DNA of 64,000 nt from contig JAITRF010000077.1 of the NCBI GenBank assembly GCA_031288535.1, positions 1 to 64,000 on the forward strand. The letters run 5' to 3'. Below, one piece after another: positions 19,253-29,039 of the stretch. The notes under the pieces were generated by a model, which did not search any database, had not been told where the DNA came from, and worked only from the letters and a program-made list of their open reading frames with translations. Position 1 is the first letter of the stretch, and each line of letters opens with the position of its first letter. Position numbers and translations under genes: made by a program. The stretch is from Desulfovibrio sp. GTDB lineage: Bacteria > Desulfobacterota > Desulfovibrionia > Desulfovibrionales > Desulfovibrionaceae.

Positions 19253-20577
19253 TGTTCGGTCATGGCATTCTGCATGGCTCTGCGTATCGGACCGATAATG
19301 TGGCTGAGCACAGATTTCTTGTCCGTAAGCACATCCACGCTGACCGTCATACCGGGCAGAATTTCCAATTCTTCGCCCCTGTACAATATGCTTTTGCGCT
19401 TAGTGAGAAAGCGCACCTCATACCAGGGATTGCCCTTTTTATCCTCGACGGTGTCGTTGCTGATCTTTGTTACAGTTGCCTCCAGCCCTCCGTAAATGGA
19501 AAATTCATAGGCCGTGACCTTGACCATAGCCGGCTGGTTTACAAAAAGAAAACCGCGGTCCTGGGGGGCGAATTTTGCTTCCACTTCCAGCACTCCGTCG
19601 GTCGGAATTATTTCCATGATGGTTTCGGCGGGTTTGGCGACGCTGTCCTTTTTGAGAATGATGCGCACCACCTTTCCCCGCACCGGAGAGCGCAGTTCGG
19701 TGCGCGTCACCAGTTCGTCCGAGGCCCTGATTTGCTGTTCCACGCTGCTTTGCTCAAGGCGGCTCTTGTTGATCTCGTCGGCTATGCCGGCCATGCGCTC
19801 GGCGCGCAGGTTCTGCAGGCGCTGAACCGCCGCGTTCACGCCGTTTTCGGCCCTGGCTATGGTCTGGGCCACGCTGTTCAGTTCGCCTTCCTGGGTGACT
19901 ATGCGTTGCCTGAGTTGCAGATACTGGATTTGGGAATAAGAACGGCCGACCATGGGCCTTATCGTGGCTTCCTCCTCCTTGAGCAGGGCGAGTTGGCTTT
20001 CATAAGCGCTTTTACGTTCTTTCGCCTCCGCCACTTCGCGCTGGCGCTGTTCCATCTGGGACTGAAGAAGTTTGGTCTGGCCGTCGAACTGCTCTTTGCG
20101 CGTGGCGTACATGCTCAGTTGGGCGGCCACTGCTTCCGGATACAGTTCCTTTTCATTTTCCGTAAACACCGGCGCCAGGTTGTTTTCTTCGGCTGACAGA
20201 CGCTTGATGGAAAGACTTAGTTCGATGTAGCGCGTTTGCAGATCCTTCAGCCCGGCTACGGCCTGGACGTTGGATATGGTGAGCACGGGCTGGTTTCTTT
20301 CCACCATGTCGTTTTCGGACACCAGGATATCCGTGATCGTGCCGCCCCGCTCGCTTTGTATGGGCTGCGTGCCCTGTGCCGGAATAATCTGTCCCTGCCC
20401 GCGCGTGACGTCGTCAATCATGGCCAGATCCGCCCAGATGAAGAAAACGCCGAAAAAGAACAGGCAGGCCAAGGAAAGGGTAAATGCCAGAGGGTGGCCG
20501 CTCCGGTTCATGGCCTTGTCGACGTCATGCATGTATTGCATGTCTACGGTTTCGCCATCGTGTGAAAATACGCTCAT
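19249..20577 (-). CDS. HlyD-family type I secretion membrane fusion protein
   Basis: DDVTRGQGQIIPAQGTQPIQSERGGTITDILVSENDMVERNQPVLTI...TELRSPVRGKVVRIILKKDSVAKPAETIMEIIPTDG. Confidence 0.9.
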   Translation of the reverse strand: MSVFSHDGETVDMQYMHDVDKAMNRSGHPLAFTLSLACLFFFGVFFIWADLAMIDDVTRGQGQIIPAQGTQPIQSERGGTITDILVSENDMVERNQPVLTISNVQAVAGLKDLQTRYIELSLSIKRLSAEENNLAPVFTENEKELYPEAVAAQLSMYATRKEQFDGQTKLLQSQMEQRQREVAEAKERKSAYESQLALLKEEEATIRPMVGRSYSQIQYLQLRQRIVTQEGELNSVAQTIARAENGVNAAVQRLQNLRAERMAGIADEINKSRLEQSSVEQQIRASDELVTRTELRSPVRGKVVRIILKKDSVAKPAETIMEIIPTDGVLEVEAKFAPQDRGFLFVNQPAMVKVTAYEFSIYGGLEATVTKISNDTVEDKKGNPWYEVRFLTKRKSILYRGEELEILPGMTVSVDVLTDKKSVLSHIIGPIRRAMQNAMTEH

Positions 20578-22007
20578 GCCGGTTTATCTCCGGAAAAGGC
20601 CGGGGTGGCGGCATCGCCCTTTCCCATCGTCCCGTCGCCGGCGTTTCCCCCGCCCTCGCCGGGGTTGTGGCCCTTGGCCTTGCCCTGCTGGCGGGATTTT
20701 AAAATTGGTTTCATAAGATAGTCGAAAATGGTTTTTTCGCCGGAAATGACGTTTACCTTGACGGTCATCCCGGGCTTTATCTCAAGCGACTGGCTCTGGT
20801 GCCTGAGCCGCGAGGATTCCGTCTGCAGGCGTACTTCATACCAGGCTTGGCCCCTGTTATCCTCGATCGTGTCGGCGCTGATCCGGGTGACAATGGCGGG
20901 CAGGCTCCCATAAATGGTGAAGTCATATGCGTCCACCTGGATGGAGGCGTCCATGCCCACGTCAAGAAAACCGCGGACAGACGGCTGGAAGCGCGCGTCC
21001 ACCTCCAGGGTGTCTTCAGTCGGCAGCACTTCCATAATGGTTTGCGCGCGCTGGGCAACGTTCTCTTCTTTGAGCAGGATGCGGCTTATCACCCCGTTCA
21101 TGGGGGCGCGCAGTTCGGATATGTTCACTTTGTGGCTGCCCGCCGCGATTTTCTGGTTTATGCTGTCCAATTGCCTGCGGTAGTCGTTGCGCTCCGCCGC
21201 GACCTTGGCCTGCCATTCGGAGTCCCTTCCGGCAAGGCGCGCTTCCTCTTCCCGCACCTCACTTTGTGTCTTGGATATGGTTTCAGCCAGGGCGTTCAGA
21301 TCTCCCTGCTGGCTTATGACGCGCTGGCGCAAGTTGAGGTACTCAATTTCAGAGTAGACCCTTTGCTGCACCAGGGGGCGCACCCGGTTCACCTGGTCCA
21401 TCAGCAGAATGAGATTTTGCTCGTACTGGGTTTTCTTTGACATGGCCTCGGCGACGGCGGCGCGTTTCTGCTCAAGCATCGCCTCCAACTCCCGCGTCCC
21501 GGCCTGGAGTCTGTCCTGACGCGTCGCGTACAGGCGCATCTGGTCGTTGACCATATCCTGATGGGACGCCGTCTCCTCCGCGGAGTAAAGCAGAGGCACA
21601 TTCGCCGCCTCGGCGTCCAGGCGTTTGAGCGAGAGGACGCATTCCACCTGTTTGGTCAGCAGGTCCTGGTATTCGGAAATAGCCTCGATATTGGACATTT
21701 GCACCAGCCTGTCGCCTTTTTTGACCTCCTGTCCTTCAATTACAAAGATTTCCTGAATGATGCCTCCCTGATCGCTCTGGATGGGCTGCACGCCCAGAGA
21801 AGGGGTGATTTGGCCTTCGCCGCGCGTGACCTCCATGCGCTCCGTGAACACCAGAACCAGCAGAATAACGGCAAAGGCCGTGATGGTACCGAAGGAAAGC
21901 AGATACGCCCACCTGTTCCCTTTGTAATGCATGGCCGCGTCCACTTCGGTCATGAAGCCGATGTCGGTCTGTGCGTGTTCGTAATTTTTTCCGAAAAGGA
22001 AGTCCAT
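20574..22007 (-). CDS. HlyD-family type I secretion membrane fusion protein, second paralog
   Basis: MEVTRGEGQITPSLGVQPIQSDQGGIIQEIFVIEGQEVKKGDRLVQM...SELRAPMNGVISRILLKEENVAQRAQTIMEVLPTED; overlaps next gene by 4 nt. Confidence 0.9.
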   Translation of the reverse strand: MDFLFGKNYEHAQTDIGFMTEVDAAMHYKGNRWAYLLSFGTITAFAVILLVLVFTERMEVTRGEGQITPSLGVQPIQSDQGGIIQEIFVIEGQEVKKGDRLVQMSNIEAISEYQDLLTKQVECVLSLKRLDAEAANVPLLYSAEETASHQDMVNDQMRLYATRQDRLQAGTRELEAMLEQKRAAVAEAMSKKTQYEQNLILLMDQVNRVRPLVQQRVYSEIEYLNLRQRVISQQGDLNALAETISKTQSEVREEEARLAGRDSEWQAKVAAERNDYRRQLDSINQKIAAGSHKVNISELRAPMNGVISRILLKEENVAQRAQTIMEVLPTEDTLEVDARFQPSVRGFLDVGMDASIQVDAYDFTIYGSLPAIVTRISADTIEDNRGQAWYEVRLQTESSRLRHQSQSLEIKPGMTVKVNVISGEKTIFDYLMKPILKSRQQGKAKGHNPGEGGGNAGDGTMGKGDAATPAFSGDKPA

Positions 22008-22256
22008 TTTTTCGCTCGCTTTCCCGTTCGCCTTTGCGGGTGCCGATGCTTTTCGAGGTCAGTCCTTCTAAATGCTGTAGGCAGAGTAATCACATTCTAT
22101 TTATAATCGGGGATGATACCCTCCAAAGTCAACTTTTTCCAGCGGCATCTCGCTAAGGAGCCGTTCATTGATTACCTTGATATTTATGCTGTAAGCTCCC
22201 AATAATTCCACTCTTGTAATAGAGAGCTATTTGTAAATGTTATTTATGAACAATTC

Positions 22257-25232
22257 CTAAGCCCTGGCCATTCCCGGCGCCTTGGGCTGGGGTCTGGCCT
22301 GGGGCTGACCTGCCGGGGCCGTCGGTCTTTGCCCGCCTCCGCCGACGCGGAGCTGTTCGTTGCGCAGGGCGTTCAAAACCGCGTTTTTGGGTCCGTCTGC
22401 CACCACGTGCCCGTTGTCCATGACGATCAGGCGATCGGCCAGATCCAGCATACTCAGACGGTGGGTGATCAAAATAAGCGTCTTGTTCCCCAGAGTGGCG
22501 GAAAGCCGTTGTTTCAGGGCGAGTTCCGAGCTGTTGTCCATATTGCTTGAGGGCTCGTCCATAATCAGGATGTCCGTATCCTGAAGCAGCGCCCTTGCGA
22601 TGGCCACCGACTGGCGCTGGCCGCCGGACAGGCTCATGCCGCGTTCCCCGACCGGCATCCCGAAACCGGCGGGATGCGCGCGCACAAAGTCCGTCACCCC
22701 GGAGATGTTGGCGGCGCGTAAAACCATGCGGTCATCGGCGTTTACGACACCGAAGGAAATGTTTTCGCGCACCGTGCCGTAGAACAGGTAGTTGTCCTGG
22801 CCGACATAGCCGATGCGGGATCTCAGGTCGACCATATCCAACTGCCGGATGTCCACTCCGCCCAGTTTGACCGCCCCTTCCGTCGGTTTATAAAGACCGA
22901 CGCACATGCGTCCCAGTGTGCTTTTGCCCGAACCCATGCGTCCGATGACCCCGACCTTTTCTCCCGGCCGGATGTGCACATTCACTTTTTCCAGGGCGAA
23001 GCGTTCCGTGCCCGGATATTTAAAGGACAGATCCTCAAGGGTCAGGGAATGTTCAAGGTGTCCGAAGTCCACGTACTGCCCGGATTCCGGCTGCTCCGTT
23101 TCAAGGTTCATCAGGATGTCCAGGGACTTAAGTGCCATCCGGCTCTGCTGCAAGCGGGTGAGCATGGAGGCCACCTGGGAGAGCGGGGCCATGGCGCGTC
23201 CGGCCAGCATGTTGCAGGCGATAAGCCCGCCCATGCTCAACTCTCCGTCGGAAATGCGGTACACGCCCCAGATTATGAGCAGCACGCTGACGGCCTGGGT
23301 GACGACAATTGTCAGGGTGACGGAAAGGTTGGACATGCGCTTGGTATGGTTGTTGGACGAGGCGCTCATGCCCACGACCTTTTCCCAGGCGTGCTGGATG
23401 CGCCCTTCGGCCATGGTGGTCTTGATGGTTTCAAGCCCGTTGATTATTTCAACCAGAAGGGCGTTTTTCTGCATGTTCTCCTTGAAACCCTTTTCCGCCA
23501 CCTGCTGGAGGGGGAACTGCAGGAAGAATCCGGCGCAGATGACAATAGGCACGGCGGTGATGGGGATGATGGCTATGGGTCCGCCTATGACGACCACCAG
23601 CACTATGAAGAAGACCAGAAACGGGAGGTCCACCAGTGCCATCAGGGTCGTGGAGCCGAAGAAGTCGCGCAGGGATTCGAATTCCCGCAGATTGTTGGCC
23701 AGAGAACCCGTGGAATCCGGCTTGACGTCCAGGCGCATGGACAGAAGGTGCTGCATGAGCTTGCTCGCAAGCAGGATGTCCGCGTTGCGGCCGGCCACGT
23801 CCACAAAATAGCTGCGCAGGTTTCTAAGGATGAAATCGAAAATGTAGGCCAGACCGATGCCCAGAGCGAGCATCCAGAGCGTGTCCACCGCGTGGTTGGG
23901 AACGACGCGGTCGTAGACGTTCATAAAAAACAGGGGGCCGCATACCGCGAGCAGGTTGACCAGAATGCTCGCCCCGAACACATGCCGGTAGATAGGCAGA
24001 AAACGCGCAAGCGTTCCCCAGAACCAGCGCTTGCTCTCCAGCAGTTTGATGTCGCTGGCGCGCTTGTCCAGTTTTGGTTCCGGCTTCGCGAAGATGGCGT
24101 AGCCCAGGTATTCGTTGGCCAGAACCTCGCGATCCACAGGGCGCGGTTCCATATTGTTCTCGGGGAAGAGCACTTCCGCCGTTTTTTCGTTCATCGACTT
24201 GAGAATGCAGGCTTTGTCACCTTGCAGCAACAGGATGCAGGGCAGGGTGAGATTGGAAATGGAGGCGAGACTCGGGCGATACACCGTTTTGGCGCGCAGT
24301 CCGGCGGATTGGGCGGCGCGGATGGCCGCCGAGGGGTGCAGGGGGCCGGAGGTTTTCGGCAGCCCGGCTACCAGAAGGCGCGTGGACACAGGTTTGCCGA
24401 AAAGCTTGAAAAGTCCTGCCATGCACTCGATGAGCGGCGGGTCGTAGTCAACGTCAGAGGGATCGGGCACCAGGGAATTGGATATCTGGCTCTCCGCGTT
24501 TTCCTTGCCGGCCAGACGCGTGGTGTCGATGGTGTCGTCCGCGTCCGGATCCAGCGTGCGCGGCACGACTTCGGGAGGGCTTCCCGGTGGAGGTCCCTGC
24601 GGTTTGGCCTGATCGCGTCCGCCCATGGCCAGGATGGCGGGATCCTGCACTTCCTCGATTTTGGCATCATCCGGCAGGCTTAGATCAGGCGCGGGAGAAC
24701 GCGCCTGGACACCCGAACCGTCAGCCGGCCTCTCCCTAGCTTCAGGAGGAATGCCTGGGGCTACAGAGGAACGCGCCGTTTCCGGTCCGGCAGAAAGCGG
24801 GTCGATTTTTTCTCTGGATATCGGAGGTTGGGTTTCGGCCCGTCCCGCCTCTGTCTGCAAAGGCGGTCTGCGGTCGTCGGCACGTGGACCGGCATCCGCC
24901 GGCTTTCTCTCTTCAACCTGGACAGGGGCGGAAATCTCACCTGAAATGCTGCGGAAATAGCCACGCGCGGTGTTGACCACCGCGGCTGCATCCGGGGAGT
25001 CAGTGGAAAAATCGGCTGTTTCCGCCCTGAATACGGCAAAAGGGTCATCGCAGACGCGATCCGGGGCGATGTCCCCGAAGTCGGGCGCGGGCCCGTCGAA
25101 ACTGAAAATTTCCGCGCCTAGCAAAAGATCGACGCTCTGCGCCGGACGGGAGGCGGGCGAAGACATTTTCTGCATCGCCGCCCCTCCGCCCTTGGCGGAT
25201 GCGTCTCCGTTCGCAGCTGTATTGCCCGTCAT
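22257..25232 (-). CDS. Type I secretion ABC transporter (LapB/RtxB-like) with C39-like domain and long low-complexity N-terminus
   Basis: Walker A GRMGSGKST, signature SLSGGQRQSVAIARALL, Walker B ILIMDEPSSNMD; C39-like region from DPPLIECMAGLFKLFGKPVS. Start MTGNTAANG at 25232. Confidence 0.9.
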   Translation of the reverse strand: MTGNTAANGDASAKGGGAAMQKMSSPASRPAQSVDLLLGAEIFSFDGPAPDFGDIAPDRVCDDPFAVFRAETADFSTDSPDAAAVVNTARGYFRSISGEISAPVQVEERKPADAGPRADDRRPPLQTEAGRAETQPPISREKIDPLSAGPETARSSVAPGIPPEARERPADGSGVQARSPAPDLSLPDDAKIEEVQDPAILAMGGRDQAKPQGPPPGSPPEVVPRTLDPDADDTIDTTRLAGKENAESQISNSLVPDPSDVDYDPPLIECMAGLFKLFGKPVSTRLLVAGLPKTSGPLHPSAAIRAAQSAGLRAKTVYRPSLASISNLTLPCILLLQGDKACILKSMNEKTAEVLFPENNMEPRPVDREVLANEYLGYAIFAKPEPKLDKRASDIKLLESKRWFWGTLARFLPIYRHVFGASILVNLLAVCGPLFFMNVYDRVVPNHAVDTLWMLALGIGLAYIFDFILRNLRSYFVDVAGRNADILLASKLMQHLLSMRLDVKPDSTGSLANNLREFESLRDFFGSTTLMALVDLPFLVFFIVLVVVIGGPIAIIPITAVPIVICAGFFLQFPLQQVAEKGFKENMQKNALLVEIINGLETIKTTMAEGRIQHAWEKVVGMSASSNNHTKRMSNLSVTLTIVVTQAVSVLLIIWGVYRISDGELSMGGLIACNMLAGRAMAPLSQVASMLTRLQQSRMALKSLDILMNLETEQPESGQYVDFGHLEHSLTLEDLSFKYPGTERFALEKVNVHIRPGEKVGVIGRMGSGKSTLGRMCVGLYKPTEGAVKLGGVDIRQLDMVDLRSRIGYVGQDNYLFYGTVRENISFGVVNADDRMVLRAANISGVTDFVRAHPAGFGMPVGERGMSLSGGQRQSVAIARALLQDTDILIMDEPSSNMDNSSELALKQRLSATLGNKTLILITHRLSMLDLADRLIVMDNGHVVADGPKNAVLNALRNEQLRVGGGGQRPTAPAGQPQARPQPKAPGMARA

Positions 25233-25467
25233 TGTTCCTCGCACCGGCAAATATGCAACCAGCGGTTTTCTTTCATGCCTACTGTATAGGCCCTTATCCG
25301 GCACTCGTCAACAATCGCGGAGTCGGACCGGTGAGCGGATTTTGCCAGGGGCACGGAGAAGAAAATTTTCAATTCAGTGGGGTTTTATGAAAATATCAAT
25401 AAAAATTGGAAAAAAAATAAAAAAAAAATCAAGAAAAAGTATATAGTTTTTCTAGAAAAAGTCAATA

Positions 25468-25499
25468 AAATCGGGAAGATAGATATATCTTCCCGATTT
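25468..25499. terminator. Perfect 14-bp stem hairpin in the AT-rich intergenic region
   Basis: AAATCGGGAAGATA gata TATCTTCCCGATTT. Confidence 0.45.
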
Positions 25500-25523
25500 G
25501 AATGAAAATTTTTTAAAAATCGC

Positions 25524-25554
25524 TTGACACGGACGGGAAATTTTGATTAAAAAT
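25524..25554 (+). promoter_or_regulatory. Possible sigma70-like promoter for the tolC gene
   Basis: TTGACA, about 17-nt spacer, AT-rich ttaaaaat as a weak -10. Confidence 0.35.
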
Positions 25555-25771
25555 AATCAACCGCGCACAGAAACCCATAAGGAGAAGAAAACTATCTGAA
25601 ATTACTCGATTGTTTGGCTGAGGCGAATGCCGCACCGGCATTCGTGGTTCCAGGAACGTGTGAAAAATTTTGCTGATTTTCGCCGGTTCAGAGGAATATA
25701 CCGGCGGCTGTTGGCGCGGTGCAGGTCGGCTCGCAGTGTCGACCGGCTGTGTTTGAGGAAGGAGGAGTATA

Positions 25772-27166
25772 ATGAGAACGAAATTTCGCAGAAAAGTTTT
25801 TTGCATCCCCGCATTGGCGCTGGGTTTGATGTTGTCAAGCCCGGCCATGTCGTTTGCTGTGGACGGAATAGTCACCCTGCGCGACACGGTGGCGATAAGT
25901 TTGGCCTACAGCCCGAACATAAAAGCCTTTCAGGAATACCGGCAGGCCGCCGTTCACGATCTGCAGCGCGCCCGCAGCGGCTGGTTCCCGCGTGTAGACG
26001 CGCGCGCCGGCTGGGGCGTCGAGCAGGTGAGCGACACCTTCAATCGCGGTCATTCTGGCAGCAATATTGACAGGACCCGCGACTTTTACAGCCGTAGTGA
26101 AGCCAGTCTCACCATATCCCAGACCATCTGGGACGGACTGGCCACGCTGAACCGGGTGCGCATGGGCGAATCCCGTCTGGATTCCGCCGAGAGCCGTCTG
26201 ATCGACAATGCAGAAGGCATGGCTCTGGACGCGGTTCTGGCGCACGTTGAAGTCTACCGCCAGCGCCGCATCGTCGCCCTGGCCGAACTGAACGTCAAAA
26301 ACCACAAATCCATACGGTCTTCACAGTACCAGCGGCACAAGTCCGGGGCCTCGACCATGGCCGACGTGACCCAGACCCAGAGCCGTCTGGCCCGGACCGA
26401 GGCTTCGCTTACGGAAAGCCGCGCCGCCCTTGAGGTGGCCATCGCCAACTACAAGCGCCTCACCGGACGCGATCCGGGAGTGGTCGCGGCCCCCGAGGCC
26501 CCGGCCAGCGCCTATCCGAGCCTGGAAGCAGCCCTTGTAGCCACTCAGGCCGGAAACCTCAAAATCAAGGCGGGTCAGTCCGATATCGAAACCGCTCTTG
26601 CCCAGTATAAACTGGATCAGAGCAGCTTCCATCCGCAACTGTCCCTTGAGGCCGGTCCGACCTATTCCTACCGTAGCGGTTCCAGCCTCACCGACCAGGG
26701 TGGAGTGGAAATCATGCTGCGCGCCAGTTGGAATCTTTTCAACGGCGGCTATGACTATTACAACGTGAAAGGCGATCTGGCCCGTGCCCGTCAGTCCAAG
26801 CAGGAACTGGAAGACCTCAAGGACCAGCTTACGGAACAGACGGAAGCTTCCTGGGCGGAACTGAACTCCGCGCGCGAGCAGGCCAGACACTTCTCCAGCG
26901 CCGTGAATTACAGCACCAAAACTCGGAATATGTATATGGAACAGTTCAACGTCGGTCAGCGCTCATTGCTTGATCTGCTGGATTCCGAGAACGAACTGTT
27001 CAGCTATTCCATCCAGCTGGTCACGGCCCAGCTCAACGTGACAGCGGCCCAGTACCGCATGCTCGCTCTTGGCGGCGGTCTGATGGCCTCCTTGGGCATC
27101 AACCGTCAGGAACTGCCCATAGAGATTGACGTTTTCGGTCCTGAACGGCCCAATATTCGTCGTTAG
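25772..27166 (+). CDS. TolC-family outer membrane type I secretion protein
   Basis: Signal peptide, LRDTVAISLAYSPNIKAFQEYRQAAVHDLQRARSGWFPRVDARAGWG; C-terminal EQFNVGQRSLLDLLDSENELF. Confidence 0.92.
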   Translation: MRTKFRRKVFCIPALALGLMLSSPAMSFAVDGIVTLRDTVAISLAYSPNIKAFQEYRQAAVHDLQRARSGWFPRVDARAGWGVEQVSDTFNRGHSGSNIDRTRDFYSRSEASLTISQTIWDGLATLNRVRMGESRLDSAESRLIDNAEGMALDAVLAHVEVYRQRRIVALAELNVKNHKSIRSSQYQRHKSGASTMADVTQTQSRLARTEASLTESRAALEVAIANYKRLTGRDPGVVAAPEAPASAYPSLEAALVATQAGNLKIKAGQSDIETALAQYKLDQSSFHPQLSLEAGPTYSYRSGSSLTDQGGVEIMLRASWNLFNGGYDYYNVKGDLARARQSKQELEDLKDQLTEQTEASWAELNSAREQARHFSSAVNYSTKTRNMYMEQFNVGQRSLLDLLDSENELFSYSIQLVTAQLNVTAAQYRMLALGGGLMASLGINRQELPIEIDVFGPERPNIRR

Positions 27167-27211
27167 AAACCTTCACAGCATTTCCTCCGCCTCAGTCTGC
27201 GGACAAACAGC

Positions 27212-27243
27212 ACAAATCCCGGGCGTCGCCGTCCGGGATTTGT
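27212..27243. terminator. Hairpin between convergent tolC and mnmE
   Basis: ACAAATCCCGG gcgtcgccgt CCGGGATTTGT. Confidence 0.5.
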
Positions 27244-27317
27244 CGTTTCCGCCGCCGTTCGTGCCGAGTCGAACGCAAGCTTTTACCGGCCGGTCTGAAA
27301 GCAAATTGGCGCCAGAA

Positions 27318-29039
27318 TCACTTGCCGATGCAGAAAGAAGAAAAGATGCGCCCGAGCAATTCTTCGCCGGCACTTTTCCCGCTCACTTCGCCAAGTAACC
27401 GGGCCGCGCTTTCCAGGTGCAGAGCGAGAGCGTCCCGGGCAAATCCCGCCTTAAGCGCATCCTCCAAGGCGTGCAATTCATCCAGGGCGTTGCGAATCAG
27501 CCCCGACTGACGCAGATTGGGGGCCAGATCCCCTTCCGTTTCGCGTCCGGCAAGCAGGGCGGTTTGCACCACTTTAAGCAATTCAGCAAGACCGGCGCCG
27601 GTTTTGGCGGATATGGCGAGGCAGGGACAAATATTTTCCAACCCCCCGTCCCTTTCCGCCACCGCACGAATCTTCGGCGCATTCCCTGAGTCCCGGAGCT
27701 TGGGCGTGTCCGGCGCGTAATGCGGCCCGGGTCCGTTTGGGCCGGCGGGATAATCCACCGGCCGCACACGGCCGATTGCGTTCATGACCCAGGCGCGGAA
27801 GGCGGCGCAACGCGCGGCCAGTCCTTCGTTCCATTCCACGTTCGGGCCGGATGCCGGCTCGTCCTCGGCGCCTGCGCGGATAAGGTCGCATTTGTTCAGG
27901 ATCGCAATAATTTTCCCTTGCTCCAGCTTGTCTATGTGCCGGAGGAAAAACTCGACATCTTCCGACACAAGTTCGTCTCGCGCGTCCTTGAGATATAGTA
28001 TCAGGTCGGCTGCGCGCGCCAGTTCATGCGCCCTTCGTATACCCTCGCCCTCCACGCGCGTGATTTTGTCATCGTTCCCGCTTCGCCCTTCCGTCTTCGG
28101 CCTTCCGATCTCCCTATCTCCCAAATCCCGCAGCCCGGCGGTGTCGGCAAGGCGTAGCGCCAAGCCGCCTATATTGAGGTTTTCTTCAATATAATCACGG
28201 GTTGTCCCGGCTTCTTCAGAAACGATGGCCCGTTCGCGGCAGAGCAGTGCGTTCAGCAGACTGGATTTTCCGGCGTTGACCCGACCGCAGAGCACAACGG
28301 ACGCCCCTTCGCGCCAGAAGCGGGCGCGGGCAAAGGCGTCAAGAAGCCTTTCCAGACTTTGGCGGCAAAGGGACAGAGTCTGCGTAAAGGCAGCCGGAGA
28401 TAAAAGTTCGGCGTCTTCCTCTGGAAAATCCAAATCCAGAATGCTCTGAATGCGCATGGCATCCAGGGTTTCACGCACCTTTTCGATTTCCCGTCCCAGC
28501 GACCCGCCGAGTTTGGCGGCAGCGAGTCTGGCCCCGGCAGGGGTTTTCGCGTTGACAAGCTCGGCTACCGCCTCCGCCTGGGTCAGGTCCATGCGCCCGT
28601 TCAGAAAGGCGCGCAGGGTGAATTCTCCGGGTCCTGCCGGTCGCGCTCCTGCGCTGACGGCCGCTTCAAGCAGGGCGCCGGTCACGCCGGACCCGCCGTG
28701 GCAGTGGACCTCGCCCGCGTCTTCTCCGGTCGCGGAAGCAGGGCCGGGCATGTATACCGCCAGCACCTCGTCCAGACGGCGGCCTGTCTCGTCCAGGGCA
28801 TAGCCGTGATGCAGGCGGCGGGGGCAAAAGACAAAGGCATCCGAAGCGCCGTCAGCGAACGCAGGGGATTTTCCGGCTGCCTTTTTGGCGGGCAGGAAGA
28901 TGCTGTGCAGGATTTCCTGAACTTTCGGGCCGCTGAGGCGCAAGACGGCTATAGCGCCCGGGCCCGGCGGGGTGGCGATGGCGGCGATGGTGTCAGATCT
29001 GCTCATCGGAATCGGCAAAGTCATGCAGACGCCGCTCAA
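27318..29039 (-). CDS. mnmE: tRNA modification GTPase MnmE
   Basis: DTIAAIATPPGPGAIAVLRLSGP, G1 GRVNAGKSSLLNALL, DTAGLRD, C-terminus LLGRIFSSFCIGK. Confidence 0.95.
   Translation of the reverse strand: MSGVCMTLPIPMSRSDTIAAIATPPGPGAIAVLRLSGPKVQEILHSIFLPAKKAAGKSPAFADGASDAFVFCPRRLHHGYALDETGRRLDEVLAVYMPGPASATGEDAGEVHCHGGSGVTGALLEAAVSAGARPAGPGEFTLRAFLNGRMDLTQAEAVAELVNAKTPAGARLAAAKLGGSLGREIEKVRETLDAMRIQSILDLDFPEEDAELLSPAAFTQTLSLCRQSLERLLDAFARARFWREGASVVLCGRVNAGKSSLLNALLCRERAIVSEEAGTTRDYIEENLNIGGLALRLADTAGLRDLGDREIGRPKTEGRSGNDDKITRVEGEGIRRAHELARAADLILYLKDARDELVSEDVEFFLRHIDKLEQGKIIAILNKCDLIRAGAEDEPASGPNVEWNEGLAARCAAFRAWVMNAIGRVRPVDYPAGPNGPGPHYAPDTPKLRDSGNAPKIRAVAERDGGLENICPCLAISAKTGAGLAELLKVVQTALLAGRETEGDLAPNLRQSGLIRNALDELHALEDALKAGFARDALALHLESAARLLGEVSGKSAGEELLGRIFSSFCIGK

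Noticed and set aside
22974-24683. 569-aa plus-strand ORF
   Set aside because: Antisense to the ABC exporter, shadow-frame composition.
25395-25445. Poly(A)-rich tract as slippery or phase-variable repeat
   Set aside because: Intergenic and irregular; no coding frame would be switched.
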